Shown here piece by piece: positions 36,369 through 44,653 of a stretch of 62,836 bases of DNA; the first letter of the stretch is position 1, and the number at the start of each line of letters is the position of its first letter. The stretch covers positions 1 to 62,836 of the forward strand of contig NZ_JAPSLK010000047.1 of NCBI RefSeq assembly GCF_031180885.1, given 5' to 3'. The DNA comes from Saccharothrix sp. GTDB lineage: Bacteria > Actinomycetota > Actinomycetes > Mycobacteriales > Pseudonocardiaceae. Position numbers and translations under genes: made by a program. The notes under the pieces were generated by a model that ran no database searches, was not told the DNA's origin, and saw only the letters and a program-made list of their open reading frames with translations.

Positions 36369-37673
36369 ATGGACGCTGCAACGGAGCACGCCTGGCGCCA
36401 ACTCGGCGGAAACCCCGACCTGGCCGCCGCCATCTCGTACGAGCACGTCGACGGGGTCCTGCCCGCCCGCTTGCCCGTCCGGGAACTGGCCCGAGCAACG
36501 GTCGGCGTGTGTTCCCTGGCCGCCGCCGAACTGCTCGCCCAGCGCACCGGGAAAGCCCGGCCCAGGGTCCGCTTGCACGAAGGCGCGGTGGCGACGGCTT
36601 TCGTGAGCGAGCGGCACATCCGGATGGACGGCCGGGAGCCGACCGTCTTCGCGCCCCTGTCGCGGTTCTGGCGGACGGCTGACGGGTGGGTCCGGACGCA
36701 CGCCAACTACCCGCACCACCGGGAACGGCTCCTGCGCGCCTTGGACGTCCCCGACGGCCCGGACGTCGTCGAGCGGGTCGAGGCGGAGATGCCTCGGCGT
36801 TCAGCTCTTGACGTGCAGGAGACGGTGTACGCCGCCGGCGGCTTGGCCGTCGCGGTGACCGATCAACCCCTGGCCGCACTGCCGCTGGTGGAAACCCGGG
36901 ACACCGGGACCTCCGGCCGGAAGCTCGCCGAGGCGGACCTGCCCGTCGAAGGGGTCCGGGTGCTGGACCTGACCCGGGTCATCGCCGGACCGGTGGCCAC
37001 CCGGACGTTGGGCCTCCTCGGCGCGGACGTGCTGCGGATCGACGCGCCGGGACTGCCCGAGGACGACCTGTGGGACACGGGTTTCGGCAAGAGGTCCGCC
37101 CTGGTGGACCTCCCGCTCGACAACGACCTGCTCGACCACGCGGACGTCGTGGTGACCGGGTACCGCCCGGGTGCCCTCGACCGCTTCGGGTTGAGCGCCG
37201 ACGCCCTCCTCGCCCGCCGGCCCGGCCTGGTGGTGGCCCAGTTGAACGCGTGGGGCTGGACCGGGCCGTGGGCGGATCGGCGCGGGTTCGACAGCCTGGT
37301 GCAGGCGGGCAGCGGGATCGCGGCGGCCGAGTCGGACGGGGACCGGCCCGGGGTGCTGCCCGCGCAGGCGCTGGACCACGGCACCGGCTACCTGCTCGCC
37401 GGCGCCGTGCTGCGGGCGCTGACCGACGGCGGTGGCCGGCACGTCCGGCTGTCCCTGGCGGGCACCGCCTCGTGGCTGCTGCACGACCTCGAACCGGCCG
37501 ACGTCGGAGGGGTCACCCGCTACGCCGTCGAGGATTGGGTGGAGACGATCTCCTCGCCCTACGGTGAACTGCGTCACGTCCGGCCACCCGTGCACTACGA
37601 CGGCTGCCCACGGACCTGGTCTGCACCACCCACCCGAAGGGGTGAGGCTCATCCGGAGTGGAACTCACAGTGA
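36369..37673 (+). CDS. CaiB/BaiF (family III) CoA-transferase-like protein
   Basis: About 434 residues. The second half has clear family III features: VEGVRVLDLTRVIAGPVATRTLGLLGADVLRID, VVVTGYRPGALDRFGLSADALLARRPGLVVAQLNAWG, and DSLVQAGSGIA. The first half repeats a diverged version of the fold (GVCSLAAAELLAQRTG ... WRTADGWVRTHANYP HHRERLLRAL), as in two-domain or fused relatives. The catalytic aspartate, normally after GSG/N in the first domain, cannot be located confidently. Start ATG 36369 or 36360. Substrate unknown. Confidence 0.75.
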   Translation: MDAATEHAWRQLGGNPDLAAAISYEHVDGVLPARLPVRELARATVGVCSLAAAELLAQRTGKARPRVRLHEGAVATAFVSERHIRMDGREPTVFAPLSRFWRTADGWVRTHANYPHHRERLLRALDVPDGPDVVERVEAEMPRRSALDVQETVYAAGGLAVAVTDQPLAALPLVETRDTGTSGRKLAEADLPVEGVRVLDLTRVIAGPVATRTLGLLGADVLRIDAPGLPEDDLWDTGFGKRSALVDLPLDNDLLDHADVVVTGYRPGALDRFGLSADALLARRPGLVVAQLNAWGWTGPWADRRGFDSLVQAGSGIAAAESDGDRPGVLPAQALDHGTGYLLAGAVLRALTDGGGRHVRLSLAGTASWLLHDLEPADVGGVTRYAVEDWVETISSPYGELRHVRPPVHYDGCPRTWSAPPTRRGEAHPEWNSQ

Positions 37674-38338
37674 CGAATGGTCCGAATTGAGACGGCCGAG
37701 ATTGGGCTGAACGAGCGAACGTCTACGGCATCACGGTGACGGTCGGTGTGCGAGGCGGGCCTGGCGGTCGCAGCTCCTGCGCCTGTGTGCCGGTCTTGCG
37801 ACCGTGCGGCGCCCCCCTGCTGCGACCGCCATCGCCAAGGGTTCACACCGCGAAAAATCCGACCTCCACAAGCCCCCTGGACGGATCTTTCCGGGTGGCG
37901 GCGTGCCTCCTGGCGACGTCTGGCCCGGCCTTTCGAAGTCCTCTCGGACTTCTCGCTGTTCCAGCGTCGCACCAGCCGCTTACAAGCCGCTGAACAAGCC
38001 GCGCCGCCGCCGTGGGGTGCGCGGACGGTCCGCACGGCCCGGCCGGGGCGGCGGTGCGGCGGCCCGCCCGGCGGGGTCGCAGGGCGCGGTCGGCGGGAAT
38101 TCACCGATTATTTCTTGTGAATACGGGTAACGCGCGCCGGCCGGCGAGTGGAATATTCACCGAAAATCGGTCCGCATTGTCGTCCGGCGGCCTGTTCGAG
38201 TGCACTCCGTGGTCACCCGGCAGCGGTGTTCGGGAGTCCGCCACCCTTTCGGCCGTATTGCCCGGTAACCGTGCCGGCTACACTCCGACGCATACAGGGA
38301 CCGGCCGTTGCGACCACCATGGGGGGCGCGGGTTGCGT
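37674..38338. other. 665-bp region upstream of the cyclitol/meroterpenoid operon
   Basis: There is no convincing gene. ATTCACCGA occurs twice (38099 and 38155), and GTGAAT at 38117 makes an inverted pair with the first. This lies in a short AT-rich island (38098-38175) that stands out in this genome. TTGCCC (38258) and TACACT (38279-38284) could form a weak promoter about 55 bp before the start of the cyclase gene. The left half is very C/G-rich without structure I can interpret. Confidence 0.45.
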
Positions 38339-39466
38339 GTGAACCATGGGCGTGGTCTTCCCGGGTGGGCAATTTCCACCGAGGCCGCGGTGCGATACGA
38401 CGTCGTGGTCGTGGACGACGTCTTCGACCGCGCGAACACCGCGCTGGCCGACGTGTCCGCCGCCGCCTACCCCGCCACCAGCCGCCGGTTCGTCGTGGTC
38501 GACGCCAACGTCGACCGCCTGCACGGCGCGCGCATCCGGGCCTACTTGGAGCACTACGGCATCACCGACGAGCCGATGGTGCTGCCGGTGTCCGAGGAGC
38601 TGAAGACGATGGCCACCGTCGGGCTCGTCGCGGACGCGCTCGGCGCTTTCGGAATCGATCGCCACCAGCCGATCATCGCGATCGGCGGTGGCGTGCTGCT
38701 CGACGTGGTGGGCGTGGTCGCGGGCCTCTACCGGCGCGGCACCCCGTACATCCGCGTGCCCACCACGCTGGTCGGCCTGGTCGACGCCGGCGTGGGCGCG
38801 AAGACGGCCGTCAACCACGGCGACCACAAGAACCTCTTCGGCGCCTACCACCCGCCGCTGGCCGCGCTGCTGGACCGCACGCTGCTGGCCACCCTCGACG
38901 AGCGGCACCTCGTCAACGGGCTCGCGGAGGTGCTGAAGATCGCGCTGGTCCGCGACCGGGAACTGTTCGAGCTGATTGCACAACGCGGCGCCGACCTGGT
39001 CCGCGATCGGTTCCGCACCGGCGCCGCGGAGGTGCTCGACCGGGCGGTGGACGGAATGCTGTGCGAGTTGGCGGACAATCTGTGGGAGCACCGCCTGGAC
39101 CGGCTCGTGGATTTCGGCCACTCGATCAGCCCGGTGCTGGAGATGAAAGCCCTCCCGGAATTGCTGCACGGCGAGGCGGTGGCCGTGGACATGGCATTGT
39201 TCACCGTCGTCGCGGCCCGCCGCGGGCTGCTCGAACCGGCGGACCGCGACCGAATACTGGACGTCCTGCGCGCCACCGGTCTACCCGTCTCGCATGAACT
39301 CCTCGGACCCGCCCTGTTGCGGGAAGGTCTCGCGGCGACGACCCGGCACCGGGGTGGCCGCCAGCGCCTGCCGCTGCCCACCGGCATCGGGTCCGCGGTG
39401 TTCTGCGACGACGTGACGGAAGGGGAGCTGGTCGTGGCCGCCAAGGAACTCGGGGAACTGCGGTGA
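38339..39466 (+). CDS. Sugar phosphate cyclase (2-epi-5-epi-valiolone synthase type)
   Basis: A 375-residue protein of the dehydroquinate synthase fold. The NAD site has IGGGVLLDVVG (116-126) and RRGTPYIRVPTTLVGLVDAGVGAKTAVN. Zinc ligands are Glu197 (NGLAEVLK), His261 (DFGHSISP) and His277 (LLHGEAV). DHKNLFGAYHPP instead of the AroB sequence marks the secondary-metabolite cyclases that close sedoheptulose 7-phosphate to a C7 cyclitol. It could be 2-epi-5-epi-valiolone synthase or a sister type (epi-valiolone or deoxygadusol synthase); the valiolone type fits the neighbours. GTG 38339 is chosen because the preceding WAIST segment matches family N-termini; GTG 38390 is an alternative. First gene of an 11-gene operon. 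Confidence 0.85.
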   Translation: MNHGRGLPGWAISTEAAVRYDVVVVDDVFDRANTALADVSAAAYPATSRRFVVVDANVDRLHGARIRAYLEHYGITDEPMVLPVSEELKTMATVGLVADALGAFGIDRHQPIIAIGGGVLLDVVGVVAGLYRRGTPYIRVPTTLVGLVDAGVGAKTAVNHGDHKNLFGAYHPPLAALLDRTLLATLDERHLVNGLAEVLKIALVRDRELFELIAQRGADLVRDRFRTGAAEVLDRAVDGMLCELADNLWEHRLDRLVDFGHSISPVLEMKALPELLHGEAVAVDMALFTVVAARRGLLEPADRDRILDVLRATGLPVSHELLGPALLREGLAATTRHRGGRQRLPLPTGIGSAVFCDDVTEGELVVAAKELGELR

Positions 39467-39855
39467 CCGGTGAGCTGGTCGTCGGCGACACGTCGGCGGC
39501 GTCGGCCGTGCAGGACGTGCACGGCGCGGCCGGGGCGTCGGAGTGGAAGTGCTTCACGCGGCGCACGTGGCTGCACGGCGACTGGGAGGCGGTGGAGTGG
39601 GCGCGCATCCCGCCGGGCGGGGTGAGCGGCGAGCACGTGCACAGCCGGACCGAGGAGGTCTACTTCATCCTCTCCGGGCGCGGCGAGATCCTGCTGGACG
39701 GCGTGGCCACCGAGGTCGGGCCCGGGGACGTCGTGCTGACCGGGCTGGGGACGAAGCACGGCCTGCGCGCGCTCGGCGACCAGGGCGTGACGTGGCTGGT
39801 GGTCGAGGTGTCGGGGCCGCGGACGGCGGCCGTGCTGCGCGGGGAGGCGTCGTGA
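39463..39855 (+). CDS. Cupin-domain protein with intact metal site
   Basis: A 130-residue single-domain cupin. Motif 1 GEHVHSRTEEVYFILSGRGE gives His58, His60 and Glu64/65. Motif 2 PGDVVLTGLGTKHGLRA gives His99, a complete 3-His/1-Glu site. Such proteins act as isomerases, dehydratases or dioxygenases on small polar substrates. The GTG overlaps the cyclase stop (GTGA), and its own stop overlaps the next gene, so it is part of the cyclitol operon. It probably acts on a cyclitol intermediate. Confidence 0.85.
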   Translation: MTGELVVGDTSAASAVQDVHGAAGASEWKCFTRRTWLHGDWEAVEWARIPPGGVSGEHVHSRTEEVYFILSGRGEILLDGVATEVGPGDVVLTGLGTKHGLRALGDQGVTWLVVEVSGPRTAAVLRGEAS

Positions 39856-40169
39856 ACGCGGGCGTGTTCCACCTGGGTTCGCCGGGCGAGATCGACCCGC
39901 GGACGGTCCTGACCGGTCCGCTGAGCGCGATCCGGCGGGTCCGGCTGGCCGGCGGCGAGTCGGTCGAGTTGGCCGCGCACGGCGTGGAGTTCAGCTTCTT
40001 CGTGCTGGACGGCACCGGGACGGTCGTGACCACGGCGACCGAGGTGCCGTTGCGCGAGGGCGTGTCGGTGACCGCGCCGCTGGGGACGGTCGTGACCGTG
40101 TCGGCCGGGGCGGAGGGCCTGGAGTACTTCCTGGTGCAACTCGACGTGCCGGCCGGGGGCGGGTCGTGA
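39852..40169 (+). CDS. Small cupin-like protein without metal motif
   Basis: A 105-residue all-beta protein with the hydrophobic strand pattern of a cupin (RRVRLAGGESVELAAHGVEFSFFVLDGTGTVV, then EGVSVTAPLGTVVTV, GLEYFLVQLDV). The HxH...E ligands are missing: only one histidine (AAHGVE) remains and the second motif has none. It may be a structural subunit for a neighbouring cupin. The GTG overlaps the previous stop by 4 bp. Confidence 0.65.
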   Translation: MNAGVFHLGSPGEIDPRTVLTGPLSAIRRVRLAGGESVELAAHGVEFSFFVLDGTGTVVTTATEVPLREGVSVTAPLGTVVTVSAGAEGLEYFLVQLDVPAGGGS

Positions 40170-40585
40170 TCGTGACACCGCCGGCCGCGCCGTCCCGGAC
40201 GGTCGGCGGCGGCGGGTCGGTGGCGTGGCGGTGCCTGGTGCGGCGCGGGATGCTGCACTCCGAGACCGAGTCGGTGGACGTCGTGCGGCTGCCGGCCGGG
40301 GCGGTGTTCGCGCCGCCGGGCACCGGGGGCGTCGAGTCGGCGTGGCTGGTACTGCGCGGTTCCGCGACGCTCGCCGGCGGTGCGCCGGTGCGGGCGGGTG
40401 ACGTCGTGCTGGTGCCGGCCGGTGGCACGTGGCTGGAAGCCGGTGCCGAGGGCCTGGAGTTCCTGTGGGTCGCGGTGCTGCCCGCGGCCGTCTCGGGCGC
40501 ACTGCCCCCGAGGTCACCGGTGGCCCCGAGATCGCCGGTAGCCCCTGGGGCGCCGGTGGCCCCGAGATCGCCGGTGGTCCCGTGA
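40166..40585 (+). CDS. Small cupin-like protein with Pro-rich repeat tail
   Basis: A 139-residue protein. The N-terminal 110 residues show a cupin strand pattern (DVVRLPAGAVFAPPGT, SAWLVLRGSATLAGG, VRAGDVVLVPAGGTWLEAG, LEFLWVAVLP) with no metal-binding histidines. The tail is four imperfect PRSPVAP repeats encoded by a short tandem repeat (40505-40580). It is coupled to both neighbours by 4-bp overlaps. Together with the gene before it, it may form a hetero-oligomeric cupin with an active partner. Confidence 0.6.
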   Translation: MIVTPPAAPSRTVGGGGSVAWRCLVRRGMLHSETESVDVVRLPAGAVFAPPGTGGVESAWLVLRGSATLAGGAPVRAGDVVLVPAGGTWLEAGAEGLEFLWVAVLPAAVSGALPPRSPVAPRSPVAPGAPVAPRSPVVP

Positions 40586-41631
40586 GCGCGCCCCAGCACA
40601 CGCGCCGGCTGGTCGGCACCTGGCCGACCGGGACCATGCCGGCCGCGCTGATCACCGGGCGCAAGCGGGTCGAGGTGGGCACCGTGCCGATCCCCGAACG
40701 CCGACCCGGGCACGTCCTGGTCCGCACCCACTACGTCGGCCTGTGCGGCACGGACCTGGAACTGTTCCACGGCACCGCCTCCTACCTGCGCGAGGGCCGC
40801 GCCCGCCACCCGCACGTGTTCGGCCACGAGTGGTGGGGCGAGGTGGTCGCCGCGGACGGCGCGCCAGGCTTCGCGCCCGGTGACCCCGTCGTCGGCCACA
40901 CCATGATCACCTGCGGCCGGTGCGCCCGGTGCCGGCGCGGCGCGCGGCAGCAGTGCGGGCGGATGACCGAGGTCGGCCTGTACGGGCAGCAGGGCGCGGC
41001 CGCGCAGTACGTCCGGATGCCCGCGCACGCCCTGACCGTCCTGCCCGAGTCCCTGGCGGTGCCGTGGGCGGTGTTCGTCGAGCCCGCGGTGACGGTGGTG
41101 GAGGGATTCCGGCGCGCCCAGGTCCGTCCGGACGACCGGGTCGCCGTCGTCGGCACCGGCACCATCGGGTTGCTGTCGGTGCAGCTCGCGTCCCGGTGGG
41201 CCGAGCACGTGATCGCGGTCGGCATCGACCCGGCGGGGCTGGCCCTGGCCGGGTGCCCCGCGCACCTGGTCCCCGACGCGCCGCCCGGCGAGCACTCCCT
41301 GGTGGTGGAGGCCTCCGGCGGGACGGGCGCGTTCGCCACGGCCCTGCGGCTGGTCGAGCGCGGTGGCCGGATCGCGCTGGTCGGGGTGTCGAACGAGCCC
41401 GAGGAGGGCTTGGTGCCGGGCGATGTCGCGTTGCGCGGGGTGACCGTGCTCGGCGTCCAGCACGGCATCGACCACTACGAGGAGACCGTGCGGATGTTCG
41501 CCGAGGGCGTCCTCGACGGTGCGCGCCTGGTCGCCGCGGTGGTGCCCGCGCGCACGCCGGAGCGGGCGTTCGAACTGCTGGAGCGCGGCCGGTCCGGACC
41601 GCCCAAGGTGATCATCGGAGCGGACTGGTGA
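40582..41631 (+). CDS. Zinc-dependent medium-chain alcohol/cyclitol dehydrogenase
   Basis: A 349-residue MDR-family dehydrogenase. Catalytic zinc ligands are Cys55 (GLCGTD) and His82-Glu83 (GHEWWGEV). The structural zinc cysteines are Cys111, 114, 117 and 125 (TCGRCARCRRGARQQC), and the nucleotide loop is VVGTGTIGLLSVQLA. It resembles threonine/sorbitol dehydrogenase-like enzymes that oxidise sugar or cyclitol hydroxyls with NAD(P)+. In this operon it probably oxidises the C7 cyclitol. The GTG start overlaps the preceding stop. Confidence 0.87.
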   Translation: MSAPQHTRRLVGTWPTGTMPAALITGRKRVEVGTVPIPERRPGHVLVRTHYVGLCGTDLELFHGTASYLREGRARHPHVFGHEWWGEVVAADGAPGFAPGDPVVGHTMITCGRCARCRRGARQQCGRMTEVGLYGQQGAAAQYVRMPAHALTVLPESLAVPWAVFVEPAVTVVEGFRRAQVRPDDRVAVVGTGTIGLLSVQLASRWAEHVIAVGIDPAGLALAGCPAHLVPDAPPGEHSLVVEASGGTGAFATALRLVERGGRIALVGVSNEPEEGLVPGDVALRGVTVLGVQHGIDHYEETVRMFAEGVLDGARLVAAVVPARTPERAFELLERGRSGPPKVIIGADW

Positions 41632-42290
41632 CGACCCTGGTGCGAACGTCCGATGTGGACGGTGTGGTCGTGACAACGGCCTTGGGCTCGATCGCCCTGC
41701 ACACCGGCGACTTCGCGGTGACGGGCGAGGCTGAGACGGCCGTGTTGGTGATCGGCGGCGAGGCCAAGTGGGCTGACGTGCTGCGGGTCGGTGACGGCGT
41801 CCACGGGTCGGCCGAACTGAGCGGCGAAGCACGGCTCCTGGTGCTGACCTCCCGCCACCCCGCGCCCGCGCACAGCCGCACCTGGCGCTTCGCCCCCGCC
41901 GGCGACTCCGAGGGCCAGACCGCCGCGGACCACCTGCTGGCGGGCGAAGGCGGGTTCACCGACATGGGCGTGCGGTGGCTCGCGACCACCGACACCCTCG
42001 GCACCACCGGGCTCGTGGTCGCCACCTCCACGTTCGCCCCCGGCGGCCACCACGAGCCGCACCGCCACCCGCACGCCGACGAGTTCTTCCTCGTCCTGCG
42101 CGGCGGCGGGTACCACCACGCGCCGGACGGGCCGGTCCGGCTCGACCCGGGCGACCTCGTCCACGTGCCCGCCGGTGAGCCGCACGGCTTCGCCACCGAC
42201 CCGGGCACCGTCACCACCGCGCTCTACGGCTACCTCGGCGCGGGCAGTCTCGACCAGGCAGGCTACGAAGTCGAAGGCGGTGCGCGCTGA
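41628..42290 (+). CDS. Two-domain (bi)cupin protein
   Basis: A 220-residue protein. The N-terminal half is a degenerate cupin (GDFAVTGEAETAVLVIGG) without metal ligands. The C-terminal half (about 115-215) has an intact motif HHEPHRHPHADEFFLVLRGGG, giving His145, His147 and Glu152, and His186 in VPAGEPHGF. It is similar in layout to mannose-6-phosphate isomerase-like or quercetinase-like cupins. It probably acts as a dehydratase, isomerase or oxygenase on the cyclitol. Start and stop overlap the neighbours (GTGA, TGATG). Confidence 0.8.
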   Translation: MTTLVRTSDVDGVVVTTALGSIALHTGDFAVTGEAETAVLVIGGEAKWADVLRVGDGVHGSAELSGEARLLVLTSRHPAPAHSRTWRFAPAGDSEGQTAADHLLAGEGGFTDMGVRWLATTDTLGTTGLVVATSTFAPGGHHEPHRHPHADEFFLVLRGGGYHHAPDGPVRLDPGDLVHVPAGEPHGFATDPGTVTTALYGYLGAGSLDQAGYEVEGGAR

Positions 42291-43072
42291 TGGCCAGACG
42301 CAAGGCGGTGGTGACCGGGGCCGGCTCCGGGATCGGCAAGGCCACCGCGGTCCTCTTAGCGCGCGCGGACCACGACATCGCCATCGGCTACCGGTCCGAT
42401 GTGGACGCTGCCAACCGGACGAAGGCGTTGGTGGAGGAGGAAGGCGGGAAAGCCCTCACCTTCCGACTCGACCACGCCGAACCCGAGCAGGCCGCGCGGG
42501 CCGTCGACCGGGCGGTGACCGACCTCGGCGGCGTGGACGTGTTCGTCAACAACGCCGGCGTCAACCACCGCGGCAAGTTCCTCGACGAGACCCTCGACGA
42601 CTGGCAGCGCCTGCTCGCCGTCGACCTCACCGGCCCGTTCGCGTGCGCCCAGGCGGTCGCCCGGCGCATGGTCGAGCAGGGCACGGGCGGCCGGATCGTC
42701 AACGTCACCTCGGTGCACGAGCTGATCCCCATCGACGGCGGCTCGGCCTACTGCGCCGCCAAGGGCGGCCTGCTGATGCTGACCCGGGTGATGGCCCTGG
42801 AACTCGCCCCCCACGGCATCACCGTCAACGCGGTCGCCCCCGGCGAGACCGCCACCCCCATGAACGGCGTCCCGGACCACGTCGACGCCGCCGACATCGA
42901 CCGGCCGATGATCCCGGTCGGCCGACCCGGCCGCGCCGGCGAGGTGGCCGCGCTGATCGCCCACCTGGCGAGCGACGCGGCGGCCTACGTCACCGGTTCC
43001 ACGCTGCACATCGACGGCGGGCTCGCGCTGATGGGCGCGATCCCCAACCAGGCCTACGCGGGGAGGATCTGA
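42290..43072 (+). CDS. Short-chain dehydrogenase/reductase
   Basis: A 260-residue classical SDR. The cofactor motif TGAGSGIG is at 9-16, then NNAG (87-90). The catalytic residues are Ser141 in NVTSVHE with Tyr154 and Lys158 in SAYCAAK, and PGETATPMN follows. The profile resembles glucose 1-dehydrogenase/3-oxoacyl-ACP reductase relatives. In the operon it probably oxidises or reduces a ring carbonyl of the cyclitol. TGATG overlaps at both ends. Confidence 0.88.
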   Translation: MARRKAVVTGAGSGIGKATAVLLARADHDIAIGYRSDVDAANRTKALVEEEGGKALTFRLDHAEPEQAARAVDRAVTDLGGVDVFVNNAGVNHRGKFLDETLDDWQRLLAVDLTGPFACAQAVARRMVEQGTGGRIVNVTSVHELIPIDGGSAYCAAKGGLLMLTRVMALELAPHGITVNAVAPGETATPMNGVPDHVDAADIDRPMIPVGRPGRAGEVAALIAHLASDAAAYVTGSTLHIDGGLALMGAIPNQAYAGRI

Positions 43073-43608
43073 TGGGCGTCCCGGGCGCGCGGGCCGTGCA
43101 CCACGTGGCGTACACGGTGCCGGACCTAGAGCAGGCGGTGCGGTTCTTCGTCGACGTGATCGGCGCGGAACTGGTCTACGAACTGGGGCCGGTGGAGGAC
43201 CCGGACGGCGACTGGATGACCCGCAAGCTCGGCGTGGATTCCAAGGCGTCCACCCGAATCGCCATGCTGCGGCTCGGCCCGGTCACCAACCTGGAGCTGT
43301 TCGAGTACACCGCCCCCGACCAGCGCCGCGAACTGCCGCGCAACAGCGACTGGGGCGGCCACCACCTGGCGATCCACGTGGACGACGTGGACGCGGCGGT
43401 GGCGTACCTGCGCGAGCAGCCCGGCGTCACGGTCATGGGCGAGCCGGAGACCATCGAGGAGGGTCCCATCACCGGCGACCGCTGGGTGTACTTCACCACG
43501 CCGTGGGGCATGCAGATGGAGCTGATCAACCTGCCGCCGGGCGCGCCGTTCGAGCTGGAGACCGACGCGCGGCTGTACGCGCCCGGCGTGCCCTGGCGGA
43601 ACAGGTAG
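43072..43608 (+). CDS. VOC-superfamily protein, valiolone epimerase-like
   Basis: A 178-residue two-module vicinal oxygen chelate protein. Predicted metal ligands are His11 (VHHVAYTV), Glu75 (NLELFEY), His98 (GGHHLAIHV) and Glu150 (GMQMELI). Proteins of this type next to valiolone synthases, such as the cetoniacytone-pathway CetB, epimerise 2-epi-5-epi-valiolone. The co-occurrence supports that role here, but a lyase or dioxygenase is possible. It is the last soluble cyclitol enzyme before the prenylation genes. Confidence 0.78.
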   Translation: MGVPGARAVHHVAYTVPDLEQAVRFFVDVIGAELVYELGPVEDPDGDWMTRKLGVDSKASTRIAMLRLGPVTNLELFEYTAPDQRRELPRNSDWGGHHLAIHVDDVDAAVAYLREQPGVTVMGEPETIEEGPITGDRWVYFTTPWGMQMELINLPPGAPFELETDARLYAPGVPWRNR

Positions 43609-43615
43609 CCGGGCC

Positions 43616-44653
43616 GTGGGCGGGCGACTCGCCGCGTTCATCCGGCTGAGCAGGCTGCGGTTCCTGGTCGAGAGCCAGTTGACGGTGACCCTCGGCGTCG
43701 CCGTGTCCGTCTACAGTGGACACGCGTTCGCGCTGGGCACCTGGCTGCTGATCCAGTCGACGGTCGTGCTCACGCACCTGATGACCCACTACTGCAACGA
43801 GTACTTCGACCTGGCCGCCGACAGCGCGCACACCGCGCCCAACCGGTGGACCGGCGGCAGTCAGGTCTTGGTGAAGGGCGCGCTGCGGCCGGAGGTCAGC
43901 CTGGCCGCGGCGTTCGTGCTGCTGTTCGTGGTGCTGCTGCTGACCGTGGTCATGCCCAGCCCGGTGCAGCGGCTCATCTCGTTGGCCGCGATCGCGCTGG
44001 CCTGGTTCTACACCGCGCCACCGGTGCGGCTGAACTACCGGGCGGTCGGCGAGGTCACCACGGCCGCGTCGCTCACCCTGTTCTGCCCGTTCCTCATGGT
44101 GTACTCGCTGACCGGCGGTTTTCCGGCGGAACTGGTCGCGGTGTGCGTGCCCCTGCTGCTCGTGATGACCGCGCGGATGATGGTGATGAACTTCGTGGAC
44201 CGCGACTCGGACCTGGTCGTCGGCAAGCACACCCTCCCGAACACCTTGGGTGCGCGTAAGGCAGCGCTGCTGTTCGCCGGTTTGCAGGTTGCTGCTTATG
44301 CCACCGTCCTGGTGACCACGGTGATTGGTGTGCTGCCGCTTGCGGTCGGTGTCGGCCTGTTGTTGACGGTGCCCGGCGCGGTTGTGCTGAGCCGGCGGTT
44401 GTTGCGTGAACCGCCGTCGCCGGACGCGCCCGAACAGGCCACCTCGACGGCGCACCTGGCCACCGCGCACGCCGCTGCGACCGGTGTGGTGGCGGTGGTG
44501 GGCTTCACCGTCGCGACCGCGATCGATGACGGGGTCACCGCTTCGGTGGTGGCTTGTGCCGTCTTGTTCGCGTTGTACGTGACGCCCGCCGTGGGTGTGC
44601 AGGTGCTCGACGCCTTCAAGCGCGGGCGCGCGGGCGCGGTGGGTGCCGCGTGA
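43616..44653 (+). CDS. UbiA-family membrane prenyltransferase
   Basis: A 345-residue protein with about nine helices. The first diphosphate motif NEYFDLAAD (Asn61, Asp65, Asp69) and the second NFVDRDSDLVVGKHTL (Asp195, Asp199) bind Mg2+ and a prenyl diphosphate. The MenA-like variant (NEYFD) suggests prenylation of a polar aromatic or quinone-like ring. Its acceptor is probably the product of the upstream cyclitol enzymes. No prenyl diphosphate synthase lies nearby. GTG start 7 bp after the VOC stop. Confidence 0.88.
   Translation: MGGRLAAFIRLSRLRFLVESQLTVTLGVAVSVYSGHAFALGTWLLIQSTVVLTHLMTHYCNEYFDLAADSAHTAPNRWTGGSQVLVKGALRPEVSLAAAFVLLFVVLLLTVVMPSPVQRLISLAAIALAWFYTAPPVRLNYRAVGEVTTAASLTLFCPFLMVYSLTGGFPAELVAVCVPLLLVMTARMMVMNFVDRDSDLVVGKHTLPNTLGARKAALLFAGLQVAAYATVLVTTVIGVLPLAVGVGLLLTVPGAVVLSRRLLREPPSPDAPEQATSTAHLATAHAAATGVVAVVGFTVATAIDDGVTASVVACAVLFALYVTPAVGVQVLDAFKRGRAGAVGAA

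Noticed and set aside
38339..39466. Housekeeping 3-dehydroquinate synthase (aroB)
   Set aside because: The NAD/substrate loop DHKNLFGAYHPP and the operon context fit secondary-metabolite cyclases, and no shikimate genes are linked.
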